From: an uncultured Clostridia bacterium
GTDB lineage: Bacteria; Bacillota; Clostridia; TANB77; CAG-508
NCBI GenBank assembly: GCA_947642355.1
Contig: CANRSD010000014.1
Span: 1-44,432, forward strand
Length of the DNA stretch: 44,432 nucleotides
Reading direction: 5' to 3'
Shown here: in pieces, positions 1 through 7,795 of the stretch
Layout of the letters: each line of letters opens with the position of its first letter
Numbering within the stretch: the stretch's first letter is position 1
Program-made: the position numbers and the translations under genes
The notes under the pieces: model-generated
Database searches by the model: none
What the model saw: only the letters and a program-made list of their open reading frames with translations
Told to the model about the DNA's origin: nothing

Positions 1-55
1 TTATTAATAACATTATAAAAAATGTTACTATAAATATAATTTTTTTAGATTTCAT
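1..55 (-). CDS. 5' end of a membrane or secreted protein (partial)
   Basis: Reading leftward from an ATG at 55-53, the frame stays open to the window edge and encodes about 18 residues beginning MKSKKIIFIVTFFIMLLI, which looks like a signal peptide or membrane anchor. A good ribosome binding site, GGAGGAAAAC, lies at 61-70, about nine bases before the ATG. The gene is divergent from the XRE regulator and shares the operator-bearing intergenic region, so it is a likely regulatory target. The rest lies outside the window and no family can be assigned. Confidence 0.55.
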   Translation of the reverse strand, partial: MKSKKIIFIVTFFIMLLI

Positions 56-102
56 CCTATGTTTTCCTCCTTCAATTTATTCTTCATCTTATTGAATGCT
101 AT

Positions 103-159
103 ACACGTAATACGTGTAAAATAATCATACACGTATTGCGTGTTTTTGTCAATACACGT
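103..159. promoter_or_regulatory. Palindromic operator pair plus half-site in a divergent promoter
   Basis: Two near-perfect palindromes, ACACGTAATACGTGT (103-117) and ACACGTATTGCGTGT (129-143), share the arms ACACG/CGTGT. Their start-to-start spacing is 26 bp, and a half-site ACACGT follows at 154-159. They lie between the divergent gene at 1-55 and the XRE gene at 197. That is the usual layout for an autoregulating phage-type repressor, so these are probably operators for the 77-residue XRE protein. The binding assignment is inference. Confidence 0.65.
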
Positions 160-178
160 TTAAAGAATACTATATAAT
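146..178 (+). promoter_or_regulatory. Candidate sigma-A promoter of the XRE gene
   Basis: A TTGTCA -35-like hexamer at 146-151 precedes an AT-rich stretch containing TACTATATAAT (168-178), with spacing of 16 to 21 bp depending on the -10 chosen. The ACACGT half-site falls between the two elements, where a bound repressor would block RNA polymerase. Confidence 0.4.
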
Positions 179-196
179 TATTAGAAGGAGGATAAT

Positions 197-430
197 ATGA
201 GACTAAAAATAAGAGAACTCCGAGAAGATAATAATTTAACCCAAAAACAAATAGCTAAAATATTAAATACAACACAACAAACATATTCAAGATATGAAAG
301 TGGAGAAATAACAATAGATATATATAGTTTAATAAAATTGTCAGATTATTATAATACAAGTATTGATTATATTGTTGGTTTAACCAACGAAAAAACTCCT
401 TATAAAAGAAAAAAAGACAAAAATCTATAG
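197..430 (+). CDS. XRE-family helix-turn-helix transcriptional regulator
   Basis: A 77-residue one-domain protein of the Cro/CI (HTH_3) type. The helix-turn-helix is visible at about residues 3-60: IRELREDNNLTQKQIAKIL, then TTQQTYSRYESG as recognition helix, then the hydrophobic helix SIDYIVGLTN. A basic tail (KRKKDK) follows. AAGGAGG at 185-191 supports the ATG start. It lies directly downstream of two palindromic sites, so autoregulation and control of the divergent gene are likely. Similar small repressors occur in phage remnants and as free-standing regulators; the target and signal cannot be told. The only CG-starting Arg codon I noted is CGA. Confidence 0.85.
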   Translation: MRLKIRELREDNNLTQKQIAKILNTTQQTYSRYESGEITIDIYSLIKLSDYYNTSIDYIVGLTNEKTPYKRKKDKNL

Positions 431-455
431 TTTCTAGATCTTTGCCTTTTTTATT
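411..455. terminator. Bidirectional terminator between XRE gene and sigH
   Basis: An inverted repeat pairs AAAAAGACAAAAATCTA (412-428 region) with TAGATCTTTGCCTTTTT (435-451 region), with two wobble or mismatch positions. It gives T-runs on both strands and overlaps the ends of the two convergent genes. Confidence 0.6.
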
Positions 456-1089
456 TTTCATCTATTTGATTTTTAATTTTTGAAGCCTTCTTTCTAATTC
501 TTTGAATTGCTGTATCAACTGATTTTACTTTACTGTCTACCTCTTTCGCAATATCACTATATGACTTTCCTTGTTTATAATGAACTAAAACTTTTCGTTC
601 AAATTCACTTAAGTTCTCATCTATCTTTGACTCTATCTGTAAAAAATATTCTTTATTTGCAATTGTATCTAATGGATCCTCTACTAAATTAACATCTAAA
701 ACCTCAATTGCATCTAAATCTCCATCTTCATAAGCCGGTGTATTTAAAGAAAATGCCGAATTAAGTGGTATATTTTTTTGCCTATTTGCACTTTTTACAA
801 CTGTAATTAATTGTCTTTCAATACACATATTAGCAAAGCTCTTAAAAGAATTTTGCTTATTTCCCTTATAGCTTTGTGTTGCCTTATAAAGCCCAATTAA
901 TCCTTCTTGAACAATATCATCTTTTTCCACTCCAGCGGCAAAAAACTTACTAGCCTTCATATTAACAATATTATTATATTTGTCCATAATAAAATTAAGT
1001 GCATTATTATCGCCTAACTGAATTAACTCAACAACTTTATCATCTGGCATATTATTATATGATTGCATTTCAAAAAAATTGTTTTGCAT
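451..1089 (-). CDS. sigH: RNA polymerase sporulation sigma factor SigH (Spo0H)
   Basis: Sigma-70 family protein of about 212 residues that directs early stationary-phase and sporulation transcription. The N-terminal part (DKVVELIQLGDNNALNFIMDKY) and region 2 (FFAAGVEKDDIVQEGLIGLYKA, then FKSFANMCIERQLI with the -10 binding helix) match SigH closely. Region 4 near the C terminus has EFERKVLVHYKQGKSYSDIA and the helix-turn-helix VDSKVKSVDTAIQRIRKKA. The start is ATG at 1089, residue 22 of the longest frame, because GGAGG lies just upstream (TATGGAGGAAACAGA). It is monocistronic and ends at a shared hairpin with the XRE gene. It has two out-of-frame CGG triplets (CCG-GCT and TCG-GCA) and no in-frame CGG, so it is a useful negative control for the recoding pattern. 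Confidence 0.93.
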   Translation of the reverse strand: MQNNFFEMQSYNNMPDDKVVELIQLGDNNALNFIMDKYNNIVNMKASKFFAAGVEKDDIVQEGLIGLYKATQSYKGNKQNSFKSFANMCIERQLITVVKSANRQKNIPLNSAFSLNTPAYEDGDLDAIEVLDVNLVEDPLDTIANKEYFLQIESKIDENLSEFERKVLVHYKQGKSYSDIAKEVDSKVKSVDTAIQRIRKKASKIKNQIDEK

Positions 1090-1209
1090 TCTGTTTCCTC
1101 CATATGTTGTTTCTATGCCTATTATATTTACAAATCGCTTATATGTCAACATTTTTCAAAGATAAAAAAGATTTTTTAACATTTTTGAAACATATTTGAA
1201 ATATATTTT

Positions 1210-2041
1210 TTATTTTTTATCATATTCATCTAAGAAATGGTATGTTTCTCCGCTTTTTAGTATACGAAATTATAGTATCTAAATTAACATTTTGTGTACT
1301 TCTTAAAATATTTATATCTATATTATCATAACTCTCTTTTAATTTTCTTATAAGCTTTTTCATTTCTTCTCTTTTAGTACTATTTTCATCTTCTCTAATT
1401 CCACTTTTTTTAGTGACCTTACAAGCACATTTTATAAATTCCAAATCATTCCTTTTACACCATCTAATTATATCATCTTCTCTCACATAATATAACGGTC
1501 TAATAAGTTCCATACCTGGATGTGATGTACTTTTTACTTTAGGCATCATAGTTTGCATCTGTGCACCATATAGCATTCCCATAAGTACAGTTTCTATAAC
1601 ATCATTAAAATGATGTCCTAATGCAATTTTATTACAACCTAATTCTTGTGCCTTTTCATACAAATATCCTCTCCTCATCCTAGCACATAAATAACAAGGA
1701 TGATCTTCTATATTTTCTACTCTATAAAATATATCAGTTTCAAACATTGTAATAGGTATATTTAAAATCTCAGAATTTAATATTATTTTGTTTTTGTGTA
1801 TTTCATCATATCCAGGATTCATAACTAAAAATGCTACATCAAAGTTCATCTTATTATGCCTTTTTAATTCTTGAAAACATTTAGCAAGTAACATAGAATC
1901 CTTACCACCTGAAATACAAACTGCAATTTTATCATTCTCTTTTATCATTTCAAATTCAGTTATTGCTTTTATAAAATTCTTCCATATCTCTTTTCTATAA
2001 CTTTTAATAATAGTTTTTTCTATTTCTTTATATCTTTCCAT
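1210..2041 (-). CDS. ttcA: TtcA-family tRNA 2-thiolation ATPase, with +1 recoding near the C terminus
   Basis: PP-loop ATP pyrophosphatase of the TtcA/TilS group, probably making 2-thiocytidine in tRNA. The PP-loop SGGKDS is at about residues 45-50. A Cys pair (CYLCARMRR, about 116-124) and a further CACK motif match the iron-sulfur ligands of TtcA. In the zero frame the protein ends after an in-frame CGG at 1252-1250 with the basic tail RNIPFLR. Skipping the C gives a 276-residue protein ending GETYHFLDEYDKK and stopping at 1210, which looks more like a natural TtcA-family tail. The preceding codon is AAG, unlike most sites here. The start overlaps the tcdA stop by one base, indicating translational coupling. 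The family is clear; the alternative tail is inferred. Confidence 0.85.
1250..1252 (-). other. In-frame CGG, candidate +1 recoding site (ttcA)
   Basis: AAG-C-GGA at residue 264. Zero frame continues 7 codons to a stop. The +1 frame continues 13 codons to a stop at 1210. This is the weakest gene-level case because only a short tail is at stake. Confidence 0.65.
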
Positions 2042-2739
2042 TAAAATTTCATCTCCATAATATCTTTTACTACTTCTCCTGCTATAATTAAACCTGCTAC
2101 TGACGGAACAAAAGAAATACTTGCTGGTACTGGCTTTCCATTCTCATTTTTGCAATCTATTTTTATAGGTTCTTCTTTTGAATACACTACTTTAAGTTTT
2201 TCTATTCCTCTTTTCTTTAGCTCTTTTCTCATAACTTTTGCTAAAGGACATACACTAGTTTTATAAATATCTGTAACTTCAAATCTAGTTGGTTCAAGCT
2301 TATTTCCTGTCCCCATACTAGAAATTATTGGAATATTTAATTTTTTAGCTCTTATCACAAGTTCAATTTTAGCTGTTATAGTATCTATACTATCCACAAT
2401 ATATGTAACTGTATCATCTAAAATATCTTCACTATCTGGCATAAAAAATTCTTTTATACTTTCTACTTTTGCATCTGGATTTATTTCTAAAATTCTTCTC
2501 TTAGAAGCTTCTACTTTAGATTGTCCAATTGTTTTAGTTGTAGCAATAATTTGTCTATTTAAATTGCTTTCAGAGACTTCATCATTATCTACTAAAATAA
2601 AATTTTGAATACCTGCTCTTACTAGTCCTTCAACAACATACGAACCAACTCCACCAATACCAAACACAGCAACCTTTGATTTTTTTAACTTTTCTATATT
2701 CTCTTTTCCTATTAATAATTCTGTTCTTGAAAATTTCAT
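2041..2739 (-). CDS. tcdA: tRNA threonylcarbamoyladenosine dehydratase (TcdA/CsdL)
   Basis: E1-like/ThiF-fold ATP-dependent enzyme that dehydrates t6A37 of ANN-decoding tRNAs to the cyclic form. The nucleotide-binding motif GIGGVGSYVVEGLVRAG is near residue 30, followed by the acidic DNDEVSESNLNRQ loop that defines the family. A conserved IVDSIDT motif and the C-terminal GKPVPASISFVPSVAGL segment are present. The start is ATG at 2739 behind GAGGTGAGGT. A GTG 12 bases upstream is in frame but lies inside this ribosome binding site. It is followed without a gap by the TtcA-like gene, forming a two-gene tRNA modification operon. About 232 residues, normal for the family. Confidence 0.9.
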   Translation of the reverse strand: MKFSRTELLIGKENIEKLKKSKVAVFGIGGVGSYVVEGLVRAGIQNFILVDNDEVSESNLNRQIIATTKTIGQSKVEASKRRILEINPDAKVESIKEFFMPDSEDILDDTVTYIVDSIDTITAKIELVIRAKKLNIPIISSMGTGNKLEPTRFEVTDIYKTSVCPLAKVMRKELKKRGIEKLKVVYSKEEPIKIDCKNENGKPVPASISFVPSVAGLIIAGEVVKDIMEMKF

Positions 2740-2752
2740 TTTAAACCTCACC

Positions 2753-3559
2753 TCACATTATACGCTTAACATCAAATTTATAATAAAAAACTCTAACTTC
2801 TGGATAATAACTTTTTACTCTTTTTGAGCTACCATCTTCTAACACTATTGTTAAATTTGGATATGTTAAAAGCATTTTTTCTGTACTAAAATATTTATTA
2901 ATGAAGTTAGAAGTTTTTTTATCCCCATAAATTTTATTATATATTTCTTCTACTCTTTCTCTATTCTCTACTGGCAAATCCTTTTCTATTGAAACTTTTA
3001 TTAAAAATACATTTATTGCATATGCAGAAAGAATACAATCAATAGTTAAAAATATCATAAATCCAGCTGTAACCACTTTTATTAAAATTACACTAAATTT
3101 ACTTTTTATCCAGTCCATAAATTTATCAATTTTAGGATTAATAACTTTCATTAAATATATTCCTAGTAATCCCCAAAATATAGAATACAAAAAGCAAATT
3201 CTTCCATTTATATTTAAAAACCTATCTGAATAATCCCACCATTTTACATTTAAAACTACTTCACCAAAAAAACTAACTATATATTCAACAATAGACCCAA
3301 CTATAAATCCACCTAAAAATAGTGTATGATTATTTTTAAAGAACTTATATTTCAAAACCAAAATTATAATAACTGCACCTACTCCATAAATACTACAAAA
3401 AGGTCCATACAAGAAACTTTGTCTACTTTCAAATACTCCATAATTTAATAATGCAAATAATGTTTCAATGATAAAACCTAAAAAACTGTATATTATAAAA
3501 TATCCAAAAACTCTCCAAGCTGAAACACCTAAAATTTTTAATTCTTTTTTATTTTCCAT
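2753..3559 (-). CDS. CmpB-like membrane protein (ABC_trans_CmpB family, function unknown)
   Basis: A 268-residue integral membrane protein with five or six hydrophobic segments, at roughly residues 15-38, 53-70, 80-105, 120-140 and 155-185. The opening FGYFIIYSFLGFIIETLF with LYGPFCSIYGVGA and the motif VKWWDYSDRFLNINGRICF is typical of the family often annotated as a putative ABC transporter type IV. A soluble C-terminal tail of about 75 residues follows. It sits 14 bases upstream of tcdA and is probably cotranscribed. The biochemical role of the family is not established. Confidence 0.75.
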   Translation of the reverse strand: MENKKELKILGVSAWRVFGYFIIYSFLGFIIETLFALLNYGVFESRQSFLYGPFCSIYGVGAVIIILVLKYKFFKNNHTLFLGGFIVGSIVEYIVSFFGEVVLNVKWWDYSDRFLNINGRICFLYSIFWGLLGIYLMKVINPKIDKFMDWIKSKFSVILIKVVTAGFMIFLTIDCILSAYAINVFLIKVSIEKDLPVENRERVEEIYNKIYGDKKTSNFINKYFSTEKMLLTYPNLTIVLEDGSSKRVKSYYPEVRVFYYKFDVKRIM

Positions 3560-3651
3560 ATACTACCTCATTTTAAATTTCAAATAAAAAATATTACATT
3601 TACTTCTATATATTGACATTTTATAACATTTATTTTCAAAAGTCTATCCCT

Positions 3652-3680
3652 TTGACTTTATTCCACTTTAATGTTATATT
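3652..3680 (+). promoter_or_regulatory. Sigma-A promoter of the kinase gene
   Basis: TTGACT at 3652-3657, a 17 bp spacer and TATATT at 3675-3680 with a TG-type extension. It lies about 30 bases before the ATG at 3711. A weak ribosome binding site, GAAAGGT, follows. Confidence 0.7.
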
Positions 3681-3710
3681 AATATATAAATGTGAAAGGT
3701 AATTTTAAAT

Positions 3711-4523
3711 ATGAATACTGATTATCAAAAAGATTTAAAAGTAATAAAAAAAGTATTAAATAAGTTAGATATACCATATGAATCACACAAGTATTTTAAT
3801 GATGGACATTCTAGTAAAGTATTCCTTTTAAATGACCATTATTTAGTAAAACAAAATAAACAATCTTTATTAAAAGCAGAAGTACAATTTCTAAATTTAA
3901 ATAATTCAAAAGTGTTTCAAAAAATTGTATATGCAGATTCTAATTATGATTTTGTAGTTTATGATTTTATTCAAGGAAATATGATGAAATCTGTAGATGA
4001 TATTGAAGATACTTTAAAATCTATATTTAAAATAACTTCTAATTATAAAAATTATACTGGATATGGTTTCGGTTATCTAAATGAAAAATTTGAATCTTGG
4101 TCTAAATTTTTAGATGATGAAATAAAATATAGCAGCTTGACTGTAAATCCATATATACCTGATAATAGTAATGTCTATAAATGTATTAATATTTTAGAAA
4201 AATACCCTTTTGATAAAAAACTATTACATGGAGATTTTGGTACTCATAATTTTGTTAAAGAAAATGGAAAATTAATTGGTGTAATCGATCCTATGCCTAT
4301 AATTGGTGACCCATTATATGACTTATTATTTGCAATTGTAAGTAACAAAGATATACTAAAAAATATAACACTAGAAAAAATTTATTCTTTAGCAAATGAA
4401 CCAAAAGAAAAAATAAATGCTATGTTAACTATAGTATTATACTCAAGAATAGCAAGATGTATTAAATATCAACCTCAAGATATAGACACATACTTAAATT
4501 ATTGGAATAAATTTAAAATATAA
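3711..4523 (+). CDS. Aminoglycoside-phosphotransferase-fold small-molecule kinase
   Basis: A 270-residue protein of the APH/choline-kinase fold. The catalytic loop LLHGDFGTHNFV (about residues 172-183) holds the Brenner motif HGD with the downstream Asn. It is followed by the metal-binding segment GVIDPMPIIGDPLYDLLF (about 190-207), equivalent to the kinase DFG/D-D motif. The N-lobe is poorly conserved, as usual. The substrate cannot be told: antibiotic, amino sugar or choline-like alcohols are all used by the family. It is the only large plus-strand gene here, with its own promoter and terminator. The one CGG is out of frame (TTC-GGT), consistent with no recoding. Confidence 0.8.
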   Translation: MNTDYQKDLKVIKKVLNKLDIPYESHKYFNDGHSSKVFLLNDHYLVKQNKQSLLKAEVQFLNLNNSKVFQKIVYADSNYDFVVYDFIQGNMMKSVDDIEDTLKSIFKITSNYKNYTGYGFGYLNEKFESWSKFLDDEIKYSSLTVNPYIPDNSNVYKCINILEKYPFDKKLLHGDFGTHNFVKENGKLIGVIDPMPIIGDPLYDLLFAIVSNKDILKNITLEKIYSLANEPKEKINAMLTIVLYSRIARCIKYQPQDIDTYLNYWNKFKI

Positions 4524-4557
4524 AAAACATAAGCAACTAAAAAAGCTTATGTTTTTA
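4523..4557. terminator. Bidirectional terminator between kinase gene and yunB
   Basis: Perfect inverted repeat AAAACATAAGC / GCTTATGTTTT (about 4524-4534 and 4545-4555) followed by a T-run on each strand. It overlaps the recoded end of yunB (stop at 4557-4555). Confidence 0.8.
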
Positions 4558-5254
4558 TTTTGTAGTCATTAACACATCTTCAAATCCCAAATTGTCATAA
4601 TTATAATATGTATCTGGAACATTACCAACTATTACTGTTTCAGTAAGCATAACTTGTGAAGTTATTGTTTTCGAAACACTTTTAAAAGGAGTAAGAATTC
4701 CAACACTACATTTTAATTCCAAATAAATTCTATGTCTGGTATGATTTATTCCGAACAGATGTGAACTCTGATTTTATTTCTGTTTCTATTCCCCCTGCTC
4801 TTTCTAAAGCTATTTCAAAGCTTGGACTTATAGCCGATAAACTACTTATTCCAGACACACTACCTAAATTTATTTTTACTGGTATAGTTGATGCTGAATC
4901 TATTTTTACTTGAACATTATTAGTAATTTTAGCAATAAGCTCATTTATTGGTATTATTTTTGCTTCTATATATGATACATTTCCATTAGTATCTTTCTGA
5001 ACATTCACTAAATCATCATAACTATACATTATCATAATTTCATTTACTTCTGTATTTAATATGCTTATAGCGGTTGATGAAGCTGCATTTTCACAACTTA
5101 CCATAAAAATAGGATATGCAGCTTTTATAAAAGTAATTATTAAAATAACAAATATTACAATTATTAAAAATATTATTTGTTTTATCTTTTGTTTTTTTGT
5201 TTTATTTTTTCTCTTTCTAAAACGTATACGTGGTCTTGAATAAATTTTATCCAT
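4555..5254 (-). CDS. yunB: Sporulation protein YunB, completed by +1 recoding
   Basis: Membrane-anchored sporulation protein. A basic N terminus (RPRIRFRKRKNKTKKQK) precedes one transmembrane segment (about residues 27-50), then a soluble domain. In the zero frame it stops at residue 174, soon after an in-frame CGG at 4753-4751. Dropping the C gives FTSVG-INHTRHRIYLELKC, then SQVMLTETVIVGN and PDTYYNY, the highly conserved C-terminal block of YunB, and a 232-residue protein ending at 4555. This fills a region (4560-4730) that otherwise holds no gene. Its neighbour is the SPOCS-LysM gene, so both probably serve spore formation. The required shift is very well supported by the family motif. Confidence 0.9.
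4751..4753 (-). other. In-frame CGG +1 recoding site (yunB)
   Basis: GTT-C-GGA at residue 168, inside the conserved TSVGIN motif. The zero frame gives six further codons then TAG; the +1 frame gives 65 conserved codons. Confidence 0.9.
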
Positions 5255-5276
5255 ACTTTTACCTCTATTTATAAGT

Positions 5277-6746
5277 CTATCTTATAATATAAAGTTTATC
5301 TCCTGGATAAATTAAATCTGGATTTTCCAAATTATTTACCTTTATTATACTTTCCATAGTTACTTTAAACTTTTTAGCTATTTTCCAAATAGTATCTCCT
5401 TGTTTTACAAAATAAACAATCATACTATAATCACTATCTACTTTATTTTCTCTAACAGAAACATTCTCAATTATAACTATTCTTTTTGATGTACAATTTG
5501 TAGATTTTAATTCTAATTCAAGTTGTATTATAACTTCATTCGAAACAACATCAAAATCACACTTTATAAGCTTAGCATCTATGCTTTCTGAGTAATTCAT
5601 TTTAGTTATAAAAGGAATTGCTATTGTTTTAATATTTAGTCCAATTTTACTATTAACTTCGTAATAAATTTTTAAGTTTACTTCGCCTTCTATATTAGAC
5701 ATATCATTTGCGACTGTATTTTTCAGAATCTTAATATTACTATCTACATCTATTACCTTTTTTACATCTTCTATTTCAATCCTTTCATCTACCTTTACAG
5801 GATAACCCTTATTTTCTCCATTAATATCTAATTCTATTTCCTTTTGCTCAAAATCTACATCATTAGTCAAAGAATATAAATCACTAACAACCTGTACTTT
5901 CTTACTTTCATATGCTTCACACATAATCTCAAACTCAATTTGAGAAGTTATACTATGTTCTTCATTACTATTAATTTTAAATAATACATTTTTTACTTTA
6001 TAATCTATATTACATATATTTTCTTCCTTTACGTTCTCAATTTCAATAAAACTCATTACTGGAAATGTTCCTTGTGCTTTTGATATTCTATCATCTTCTG
6101 TTAAATATACTAATGAAATAGTAACTTCTGCCTTTGCTAAAACTTTATTATAACTAATTTTACTTTCAATATTTGTAATATTTATATCACTTTTTAGTAT
6201 CTCTGCAACATTATCTAAACTATCAACTGTAATATTTTCTTTCAAATAAGTCTTAACTGCATTTATACCAATTAAAGAATTTATAGCTATTTCTTCTTCT
6301 TGCTTTTGTAAATCACTAATTCCATCAAAATCATTATAAATTTCTAATTGCTGTCTTTCATAAAAATTATAACTAACACTCAAATTTGCTACAATTGAAA
6401 CTTTCCTTTCATTTAAAACTTTAGCTTCAATACTTGCTATCTCAATATTATACTTTAATATTGATGTTTCTTTAATTTCTGAACTTTCTAAACTACTACT
6501 AAAATTTAAAGTAGTTTGCATACTTCTTGTGTCACCATTACTTGATAAATAAATTATGTATGCATCGATATTTCCATCTAATTTTACTCTACCAGTTGTT
6601 TGCTCTTGCTTATAAGAATATGCTATTCCATTAACACCTGTAACACTTATAACGTCTGGTTTTACATCTGGTACTATTACATCTTCTGCTACTTCTGTTT
6701 CTCTATTTGAACTTAAAACCTTTCTGTTTACATCTATAACCTCCAT
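5277..6746 (-). CDS. SPOCS (DUF3794) and LysM domain protein
   Basis: A 489-residue protein. It begins with a SPOCS-type motif (VLSSNRETEVAEDVIVPDVKPDV, about residues 10-32) and carries repeated beta-rich SPOCS/DUF3794 units through the middle. It ends in one LysM domain (YFVKQGDTIWKIAKKF then IKVNNLENPDLIYPGDKLYII, about 443-488). SPOCS proteins associate with spore coat or morphogenesis, and LysM binds peptidoglycan, so this is probably a spore envelope protein. AAGGAGG lies a few bases before the ATG. There is no signal peptide, consistent with assembly from the mother-cell side. It lies 22 bp upstream of yunB and is probably cotranscribed. Confidence 0.85.
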   Translation of the reverse strand: MEVIDVNRKVLSSNRETEVAEDVIVPDVKPDVISVTGVNGIAYSYKQEQTTGRVKLDGNIDAYIIYLSSNGDTRSMQTTLNFSSSLESSEIKETSILKYNIEIASIEAKVLNERKVSIVANLSVSYNFYERQQLEIYNDFDGISDLQKQEEEIAINSLIGINAVKTYLKENITVDSLDNVAEILKSDINITNIESKISYNKVLAKAEVTISLVYLTEDDRISKAQGTFPVMSFIEIENVKEENICNIDYKVKNVLFKINSNEEHSITSQIEFEIMCEAYESKKVQVVSDLYSLTNDVDFEQKEIELDINGENKGYPVKVDERIEIEDVKKVIDVDSNIKILKNTVANDMSNIEGEVNLKIYYEVNSKIGLNIKTIAIPFITKMNYSESIDAKLIKCDFDVVSNEVIIQLELELKSTNCTSKRIVIIENVSVRENKVDSDYSMIVYFVKQGDTIWKIAKKFKVTMESIIKVNNLENPDLIYPGDKLYIIR

Positions 6747-6824
6747 ACAAAAAATCCTCCTTAAATGCTTTTACTTAATACATTTATATGGAGGATTTTA
6801 AAAATAATTCCTATTTATTTAAAT

Positions 6825-7127
6825 TTATACAGCTGTTTTTCTTCTTTTTACTTCTATTTGAGGTTCTATTAATGGCTCAAAACCATTACCATTATCTATT
6901 CTAACTTCAACTGCTCTAGTAAATAAATCTGTATAATTATATGAACCAACTCTATTTGCCTCTTCAAATTTTACTCTGAAATAGTCTTTATATGTATTTT
7001 CAATAATAGCTGATTTCTCAAGGGGTTTGCTTCGTTTCCCTGGAGATTCCTTTATTATTATTCTTTGACCAATATTTTCTCCTATATTCTTTTTTAAGTT
7101 TAAAATTTCTGATTTGTAAATTCCCAA
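6825..7127 (-). CDS. veg: Veg family protein
   Basis: A 100-residue protein matching the Veg family: LKKNIGENIGQRI, a central basic segment ESPGKRSKPLEKSAIIENTY and the FRVKFEEANRVGSYNYTDLFTRAVEVRI core. In Bacillus subtilis Veg is abundant and affects biofilm gene expression; its molecular activity is not settled. The start is TTG at 7127 with AGGTGAT seven to eight bases upstream. A consensus promoter precedes it, matching the strong veg promoter known in Bacillus. The C terminus (about residues 83-100) is longer than in Bacillus and ends in KRRKTAV. Confidence 0.85.
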   Translation of the reverse strand: MGIYKSEILNLKKNIGENIGQRIIIKESPGKRSKPLEKSAIIENTYKDYFRVKFEEANRVGSYNYTDLFTRAVEVRIDNGNGFEPLIEPQIEVKRRKTAV

Positions 7128-7164
7128 AATATAATCACCTACTTATCCTAAAAATTATATCAAA

Positions 7165-7193
7165 AATATACCATAGGTATGTCAAATTGTCAA
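7165..7193 (-). promoter_or_regulatory. Consensus sigma-A promoter of veg
   Basis: On the minus strand TTGACA (7193-7188), an exact 17 bp spacer and TATATT (7170-7165) lie about 40 bases before the TTG start. A second overlapping TTGACA and a TATAAT further down could serve as an alternative pair. Confidence 0.8.
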
Positions 7194-7320
7194 AAGAAAG
7201 ATTTTTATGTCGTCTTGATATAATCCAGTATTATCAAGGGTTACAAGATTTAGTTTTTGAATATTTCATTTGCATTACATTATTCTTTCTTTTATGTTAC
7301 AAGTTCTGTGATTATACAAA

Positions 7321-7356
7321 AATATAGTACAACTTTTATTTAAGTTGTACTATATT
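7321..7356 (-). terminator. Terminator after spoIIID
   Basis: Long perfect hairpin: AATATAGTACAACTT (7321-7335) pairs with AAGTTGTACTATATT (7342-7356). On the minus strand it is followed by TTTTT. Confidence 0.85.
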
Positions 7357-7367
7357 ATAATTAAATT

Positions 7368-7625
7368 TTATGCCTTTTCTTTTTTATATTTTAATTTAGT
7401 TGCAAGACCTCCTCTTAAATGTCTTTCTGCTTTATTCTCATCTAAAATCTTTCTAACTTCTAAAGCAAGTGCATAATTAATTGTGAGCAAACGTTGACTT
7501 ACGTCTTTATGTACTGTACTTTTACTTACACCAAACTTCTTAGCTGCCCCTCTTACAGTATCTTTTGTATCTATTATATAATGTGCCAAATTTACTGCAC
7601 GTTCTTCTATTGATGTTCCTTTCAT
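7368..7625 (-). CDS. spoIIID: Sporulation transcriptional regulator SpoIIID
   Basis: An 85-residue DNA-binding protein that activates or represses mother-cell genes during sporulation. The opening IEERAVNLAHYIIDTKDTVRGAAKKFGVSKSTVHKDV holds the helix-turn-helix, and RLLTINYALALEVRKILDENKAERHLRGGLATKLKY is the family C-terminal helix and basic tail. Length is normal. CTGGAGGTTTTC upstream gives a good ribosome binding site. It is monocistronic with a strong terminator. A sigma-E promoter is expected upstream at about 7650-7700, but I could not fix one with confidence. Confidence 0.93.
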   Translation of the reverse strand: MKGTSIEERAVNLAHYIIDTKDTVRGAAKKFGVSKSTVHKDVSQRLLTINYALALEVRKILDENKAERHLRGGLATKLKYKKEKA

Positions 7626-7795
7626 TTTAAGAAAACCTCCAGTACTTGAATACTTTTATGATTAAGTGTATTCGACTGGACAATATATTAGAACGAAAGT
7701 TTTTTATTTTTATATTTTCTTCATTTTCTAATACCTTAAATTTATTAAATAGTTATTCCATATCCTGTTAATAGTAAATATTAATTAAAACTCAT

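Noticed and set aside
7128-7367. Extra gene between veg and spoIIID
   Set aside because: It contains only the veg promoter and the spoIIID terminator; no frame has a start with a ribosome binding site.
7626-7795. Sigma-E-type promoter upstream of spoIIID
   Set aside because: AATACACT near 7660 resembles a sigma-E -10, but no convincing -35 at proper spacing could be fixed by eye.
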